Translations under genes and position numbers: made by a program
DNA from: JAHFPN01 sp963765745
GTDB taxonomy: Bacteria; Pseudomonadota; Alphaproteobacteria; Rhizobiales; Xanthobacteraceae
Direction of reading: 5' to 3'
NCBI GenBank assembly: GCA_963765745.1
Contig: CAVXXM010000004.1
Location: forward strand, 124,001 to 188,000
Length of the DNA: 64,000 nt
Notes under the pieces: generated by a model
The model's input: the letters and a program-made list of their open reading frames with translations, nothing else
Told to the model about the DNA's origin: nothing
Database searches by the model: none
Shown here: in pieces, positions 59,930 to 64,000 of the stretch
Layout of the letters: each line of letters opens with the position of its first letter
Numbering within the stretch: position 1 is the stretch's first letter

Positions 59930-60134
59930 CGCCGAGCCCCGCATCGCTCATGAGCGTCCGCGCGCGTTGATGCTCGTCGTTCGGCACCAGCACGCGCCGC
60001 GGCAGGATTCCGATCGAGCCTTCCATCGAACTCATGTTCTGGTCGGCCACGAAGCAATGAATCTTCGCGCCGGCGAGAAGCGCCTCGACCGCCGAAATAA
60101 GCACGAGGTCGTTGGTGCGCAGAAGCTCGATCAT
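59910..60134 (-). CDS. DUF2007 domain protein
   Basis: A 74-residue DUF2007 (putative signal transducing protein) domain. It begins MIELLRTNDLVLISAVEALL and continues AGAKIHCFVADQNMSSMEGSIGILPRRVLV. Its start overlaps the stop of the upstream GT2 gene (ATGA) and its 3' end overlaps the methyltransferase, so all three are likely co-transcribed and coupled. The domain is a ferredoxin-like fold of unknown role. Confidence 0.92.
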   Translation of the reverse strand: MIELLRTNDLVLISAVEALLAGAKIHCFVADQNMSSMEGSIGILPRRVLVPNDEHQRARTLMSDAGLGDALPPR

Positions 60135-61129
60135 GACTGCGCGTCGGTGCGCCGTTCCTGCAGGTAGGGCGCCCGGTGCGACAGATAGGCGAGCCGTTTC
60201 ATCTCCTGCCGCCCGCGCGTCACCGTGTCGAGGATGAGCCCCGAGACGAACGCGAGCGAGGCGAGCAACATCAATCCGGTGACCAGCACCGCGGTCGGCA
60301 GCCGCGGCACCAGGCCGGTCGCGAAGTACGTACGTACCACCGGAATTCCGAGTGCGATCGCGACCAGCACGAGCACGGCGCCGATCAGGCCGAAGAATTG
60401 CAATGGCCGTTCGTTGCGAAACAACTTGCCGATGGTCCACAGGATGCGCAGCCCGTCGCGCCAGGTGTTGAGCTTGGAGGCCGAGCCCTTGCCACGCGCG
60501 TAATAAGGTGTCGGCATTTCCGCGACCGGCATGCCGAGCTCGAGCGCGTGGATGGTGAGTTCCGTCTCGATCTCGAAACCGGTGGACAGCACGGGGAAGG
60601 ATTTCACGAACCGGCGCGAAAAAACGCGATAGCCGGAAAGGGTGTCGGTGAAGCTGCGCCCGAAAATGCGGGCGACGAAGCCTGTGAGCACACGATTGCC
60701 GAACCGGTGCCCGCGCCGGTAGGCGGCCTCGTCCCGATCGACCCGCATGCCGACCACCATGTCGAGGTTGCCGCGCAAGAGCCATTCGACGAGCTTGGGC
60801 GCGCTCGGTGCATCGTAGGTGGCGTCGCCGTCCACCAGCACATAGATGTCGGCGTCGATGTCGGCGAACATGCGCCGCACCACGTGGCCCTTGCCCTGGC
60901 GGTGTTCGCTGCCGACCACGGCGCCGGCCTTGCGCGCCATCTGCGCGGTGCGGTCGCTCGAATTGTTGTCGTAGACGTGGATCGCCGCTTGCGGCAGCGC
61001 CTTCTTGAACTCGGCCACCACTTTCCCGATCGCTGCTTCCTCGTTGTAGCAAGGCACCAGCACGGCGATGCGTTGTCCGCCGGCGTCATGCGCGGCATTT
61101 CGGCTGATAGACGTGGGGCGGCGCGGCAT
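60131..61129 (-). CDS. GT2-family polyprenyl-phosphate sugar transferase
   Basis: A 332-residue enzyme with a GT2 domain and two C-terminal transmembrane helices (FGLIGAVLVLVAIALGIPVV; LVTGLMLLASLAFVSGLIL). IAVLVPCYNEEAAIGKVVAEF, HVYDNNSSDRTAQMARKAG and DIYVLVDGDATYDAP carry the nucleotide-sugar and DxD sites. It resembles dolichyl/undecaprenyl-phosphate hexosyltransferases. Start ATG 61129 has GGAGGAG before it; the longer frame to 61231 is shadow. It is divergent from the polyprenyl synthetase gene, consistent with polyprenyl-phosphate use. Confidence 0.9.
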   Translation of the reverse strand: MPRRPTSISRNAAHDAGGQRIAVLVPCYNEEAAIGKVVAEFKKALPQAAIHVYDNNSSDRTAQMARKAGAVVGSEHRQGKGHVVRRMFADIDADIYVLVDGDATYDAPSAPKLVEWLLRGNLDMVVGMRVDRDEAAYRRGHRFGNRVLTGFVARIFGRSFTDTLSGYRVFSRRFVKSFPVLSTGFEIETELTIHALELGMPVAEMPTPYYARGKGSASKLNTWRDGLRILWTIGKLFRNERPLQFFGLIGAVLVLVAIALGIPVVRTYFATGLVPRLPTAVLVTGLMLLASLAFVSGLILDTVTRGRQEMKRLAYLSHRAPYLQERRTDAQS

Positions 61130-61236
61130 TTCTCCTCCAGTCGCGTTGCGCGGCAATCTATTCCGGATTCGCCACCGCACCAAAGGGCGGCCCTTGCCCG
61201 TGCGGGAGGCTTCTTTATGGTGGCCGGTCACAGGGA

Positions 61237-62256
61237 GTGCATGCCGTGGCCGTCGTCCTGCCGTTCGAGTCGTCCCGGGAGCCGTCGATCGAGCTTCTTT
61301 CAGCGCTCGTGCGCGCCGACCTGGAGCGCGTGAACGCCCTGATCCTCACCCGTACCGGCTCCGAAGTGGCGATGATCCCGGAAGTGGCGAACCATCTGAT
61401 TTCCTCGGGCGGCAAGCGGCTGCGGCCCATGCTGACGTTGGCGACCGCTGCGCTCTGTGGTTACCGCGGCGACGGGCAGGTCAAGCTCGCGGCTTCGGTC
61501 GAGTTCATGCATACGGCGACGCTCTTGCACGACGACGTGGTGGACCAGAGCGAGATGCGCCGGGGCAAGCTCGCCGCGCGCATGGTCTGGGGCAACGAGG
61601 CGAGCGTGCTGGTTGGCGATTTCCTGCTCGGCCAGGCGTTCAAGATGATGGTCGAGGTCGGTTCGCTGCGCGCGCTGGAGATTCTGTCCGCCGCCGCCGC
61701 GGTCATCGCCGAGGGCGAGGTGATGCAGCTCGCCGCCGCCAAGAACCTCGACACCACCGAGGACGCTTATCTCGCCGTGATCCGCGCCAAGACCGCGGAG
61801 CTGTTCGCCGCCGCCTGCGAGGTCGGCCCCGTGCTCGCGCGCCGGCCCAAGGCCGAGGAGGCCGCCTGCCGCTCGTTTGGCATGAATCTGGGCATCGCTT
61901 TCCAGCTCGTCGACGACGCCCTCGATTACGGCGGCACCGGCGCCAAACTCGGCAAGAACGTCGGCGACGATTTCCGCGAGGGCAAGATCACGCTGCCGAT
62001 CATTCTCGCGTTCCGCCGCGGCAACGAAGACGAGCGGCGCTTCTGGCGCAAGGCTCTGGAGAAGGGCGAAGTCACGGATCGCGATCTGGAGGAAGCGGTC
62101 GGGCTGGTCGCGCGCCACAATTGCCTCGAGGACACGATCGAGCGCGCGCGTCATTATGGCGCCATCGCCCAGGACGCGCTGGCGCTGTTTCCCGACGGCG
62201 ACGGCAAGCGTGCGCTGCTCGAAGCGGTCGAGTTCTGCATCGCCCGCGCGCATTGA
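61237..62256 (+). CDS. polyprenyl synthetase family protein (long-chain)
   Basis: A 339-residue trans-isoprenyl diphosphate synthase, typical of octaprenyl or decaprenyl diphosphate synthases. GGKRLRPMLTLATAALCGY, the first aspartate-rich motif LLHDDVVDQSEMRRGK, GDFLLGQAF, and the second LVDDALDYGGTGAKLGKN are all present. The residue pattern near the first motif suggests a long product for the ubiquinone side chain. Start is GTG 61237 or GTG 61246. It is convergent with ispE, four bases between, so isoprenoid precursor and chain-lengthening genes are neighbours. Confidence 0.93.
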   Translation: MHAVAVVLPFESSREPSIELLSALVRADLERVNALILTRTGSEVAMIPEVANHLISSGGKRLRPMLTLATAALCGYRGDGQVKLAASVEFMHTATLLHDDVVDQSEMRRGKLAARMVWGNEASVLVGDFLLGQAFKMMVEVGSLRALEILSAAAAVIAEGEVMQLAAAKNLDTTEDAYLAVIRAKTAELFAAACEVGPVLARRPKAEEAACRSFGMNLGIAFQLVDDALDYGGTGAKLGKNVGDDFREGKITLPIILAFRRGNEDERRFWRKALEKGEVTDRDLEEAVGLVARHNCLEDTIERARHYGAIAQDALALFPDGDGKRALLEAVEFCIARAH

Positions 62257-62259
62257 ACG

Positions 62260-63126
62260 CTAGCGCAGCGTCGTCGCCACCGCCCACCAGCCGGGCCGCT
62301 CTTTGCGGATCGTCCGCGCCGCGTCCTTGGCTTCGTCCTGGTCCGCGAAAATACCGAACGTGCCCGAGCCCGAACCCGACATGCGCACGAGCTCGGCGCC
62401 GTTCTCGTCGAGCGACTCCTCGGCCGCGGCGATCACCGGCGCCACCGAGCGCGCCCCCCGCGATAGATCGTTTCCCTCCCGACCGATGAACTCGACCAGC
62501 GCCGCGCGCCGCTTCGGAATATCCGAAACGGCGTAAGGCGCGTCGCGCCGCCCGCCAATCAACGCCTGGTATTTCCGGAACACCGCCGCGGTCGCGACCG
62601 GCAGCCCGGGATAGACCAGTACCACCTCCAGCTTCGGCAGCTTGATCGGCACGGAAAGCACCTCGCCGATGCCCGACATGATCCGCGCCTTGGATTCGAG
62701 GCAGACCGGAACGTCCGCGCCGGTCGCCTTGGCCGCCTCCATCAGACGCGGGTCGGAAAGTTCGAGACCATTGGCCTCGGCGATCAACCGCAGCGCCGCC
62801 GCCGCGTCGGCCGATCCGCCGCCGAAGCCCGCGCCGGCCGGAATTTGTTTTTCCAGCTCGAAGCGCCCGAGCTTGAGCTTCTCGATTCGGCTCGCTGCCG
62901 CACGCGCGGCGACCAGAACGAGATTGTCCGGGCCCGCGCCCGCGGTCGCCGCGGTCGGGCCATGCACGGAAAGTTCGAGCCCGGCACCCGGCTCGAGCTC
63001 GAGCCGGTCACCGATCGCGGCGAACGCCACCAGGCTGGTCAAATCATGGTTATTGTCGGCCCGGCGCGCGAGTACGCGGAGCGTAAGATTCACTTTGGCA
63101 GCTGCGAGCGTTTGCAATCGAGGCAT
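62260..63126 (-). CDS. ispE: 4-diphosphocytidyl-2-C-methyl-D-erythritol kinase
   Basis: A 288-residue GHMP kinase of the MEP pathway; it phosphorylates CDP-ME for isoprenoid synthesis. It begins AAAKVNLTLRVLARRADNNHDL, then has GPDNLVLVAARAAA, the ATP-binding IPAGAGFGGGSADAAAALRL loop and MSGSGSGTFGIF near the end. The usual DGYHxL segment reads DNNHDL, a small oddity. Start ATG 63126 is preferred; ATGs upstream in frame lie in non-conserved sequence. It is divergent from the TPR gene. Confidence 0.93.
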   Translation of the reverse strand: MPRLQTLAAAKVNLTLRVLARRADNNHDLTSLVAFAAIGDRLELEPGAGLELSVHGPTAATAGAGPDNLVLVAARAAASRIEKLKLGRFELEKQIPAGAGFGGGSADAAAALRLIAEANGLELSDPRLMEAAKATGADVPVCLESKARIMSGIGEVLSVPIKLPKLEVVLVYPGLPVATAAVFRKYQALIGGRRDAPYAVSDIPKRRAALVEFIGREGNDLSRGARSVAPVIAAAEESLDENGAELVRMSGSGSGTFGIFADQDEAKDAARTIRKERPGWWAVATTLR

Positions 63127-63224
63127 GGGGATCGATGCCACGTCCTTGCCGCAGCCGCAAATCAGGGGCATGTTCACGTCGAATACCGAAGCGGCCGCTT
63201 TTCCCTGCCGCAGGAGACTTCCTC

Positions 63225-64000
63225 TTGCAGACCTTCCGCTCCACCGTCTTCGCCGCAGCGTTATTCGCCGGCGGTGCCGTTGCACTTATTCCTGCGGCGC
63301 GCGCCGAGGTTCCGTCACCGTCGGTGATCGCGCGCACTTCGCCGGCGGGGAACTATCTCGCCGGGCGCCATGCGACGGTCTCGCGCGACGCGGATGCGGC
63401 GATGGCCTATTATCGCGCTGCGCTCAGGGCCGATCCGAAGAACGAGGAACTGCTGGAGCGCACGTTTCTGACCATGCTGGCCAGTGGCGCGGTCGAGGAA
63501 GCCGCTCCGCTCGCCGAGCGTCTGATCGTAATCGAGAAGTCGCATCGCATGGCTCGCCTCACGCTTGCCGCGCGCGCGATCAAGCGCAACCAATTCGCCT
63601 CCGCGCGCAGCCACTTGAGCCAGTCGGTGCGCGGGCCGATCGCGGATCTGACCGCCACGCTGGTCGGCGCCTGGGCGCAATTCGGCGCCAACGATTCCAA
63701 GGGCGCCATCGAAGCCATCGACCGGCTGCAGGGGCCGGACTGGTACGCGACGTTCAAGGATCTTCATGCCGGCCTGATGCTCGACGCGGCGACTCAACGC
63801 CGCGAAGCCGGGCTGCGTTTGCAGAAGGCTTATCGCGCCGACCCGAACTCATTGCGCACGATGGAAGCCTACGCGCGCTGGGCGAGCCGCGCCGGCGAGC
63901 GCGACGTGGCGCTCAAGACCTTCGCCGAATTCGAACGCGTGCTTCCGCGCCATCCGATCGTCCAAGCCGCGGTCGCCGAGATCGAATCCGGGCGGCCGCT
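63225..64000 (+). CDS. exported tetratricopeptide repeat protein (3' partial)
   Basis: An open frame runs from TTG 63225, with GGAG eight bases before, to the window edge, at least 258 residues, so the gene is truncated by the edge. A signal peptide ends near PAARA. TPR-like helices include AAMAYYRAALRADPKNEELLERTF, EEAAPLAERLIVIEK and AREAGLRLQKAYRADPNSL-like segments. Relatives in Bradyrhizobium are long multi-repeat proteins. It is divergent from ispE. Function probably involves envelope protein interactions. Confidence 0.85.
   Translation, partial: MQTFRSTVFAAALFAGGAVALIPAARAEVPSPSVIARTSPAGNYLAGRHATVSRDADAAMAYYRAALRADPKNEELLERTFLTMLASGAVEEAAPLAERLIVIEKSHRMARLTLAARAIKRNQFASARSHLSQSVRGPIADLTATLVGAWAQFGANDSKGAIEAIDRLQGPDWYATFKDLHAGLMLDAATQRREAGLRLQKAYRADPNSLRTMEAYARWASRAGERDVALKTFAEFERVLPRHPIVQAAVAEIESGRP

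Noticed and set aside
1..64000. CRISPR array, prophage, complete IS element, rRNA
   Set aside because: No regularly spaced repeats, integrase, transposase, phage structural gene or rRNA sequence was seen on either strand.

Overview
The window is a GC-rich chromosomal segment from an alphaproteobacterium, most likely a member of the Hyphomicrobiales close to Bradyrhizobiaceae/Xanthobacteraceae. This is inferred from gene content and order: the run ispE, polyprenyl synthetase, GT2, DUF2007, methyltransferase, S49 peptidase, glyQ, glyS, ppdK; a DUF3551 protein; TAXI-TRAP transport genes; Flp pilins; and a short-Q-loop cydAB. I found no rRNA, tRNA, CRISPR array, complete insertion sequence or prophage. 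Both window edges cut genes: a GGDEF-EAL protein on the left and a TPR protein on the right.

Layout. 0-12 kb: a c-di-GMP enzyme, a FeeM-like N-acyl amino acid synthase, dienelactone hydrolase, an SMP-30/FMN-dehydrogenase pair, SRPBCC and DUF3179 genes, ettA, a GT2 glycosyltransferase, an MltB-type transglycosylase and a thioesterase. 12-24 kb: an ArsR/SRPBCC/GST operon, a nitrilase, two SGNH hydrolase-like proteins beside OpgC, a radical SAM protein, aldehyde dehydrogenase, moaB and a zinc metallopeptidase. 23.5-35 kb: rnhB/GT39, an amidohydrolase, cydAB, a purine permease, cupin, SDR, a uracil-DNA glycosylase and ETF-ubiquinone oxidoreductase. 35-39.3 kb: an accessory patch of very small genes, with two Flp pilins interleaved with three 44-residue membrane microproteins that look like one family. 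39.3-43.6 kb: a three-gene ABC exporter flanked by related inverted repeats, then a gene-less GC-rich block with a good promoter in front. 43.7-50.6 kb: DUF3551, a SleB-type hydrolase, a TAXI-TRAP transporter and a chemoreceptor. 50.6-64 kb: ppdK, two paralogous small membrane proteins, a decayed phosphotransferase, glyS/glyQ, S49 peptidase, a polyisoprenoid-linked GT2, polyprenyl synthetase and ispE.

A caution for every reader: at least twenty single-base indels break otherwise conserved reading frames, including essential glyS (about five), rnhB, ettA and the ETF-QO gene. Most can be restored by removing or adding one base, so uncorrected sequencing or assembly error is the simplest explanation. 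I annotate these as one gene each and give the break positions. The most novel-looking observation is the 44-residue microprotein family around the Flp pilins.
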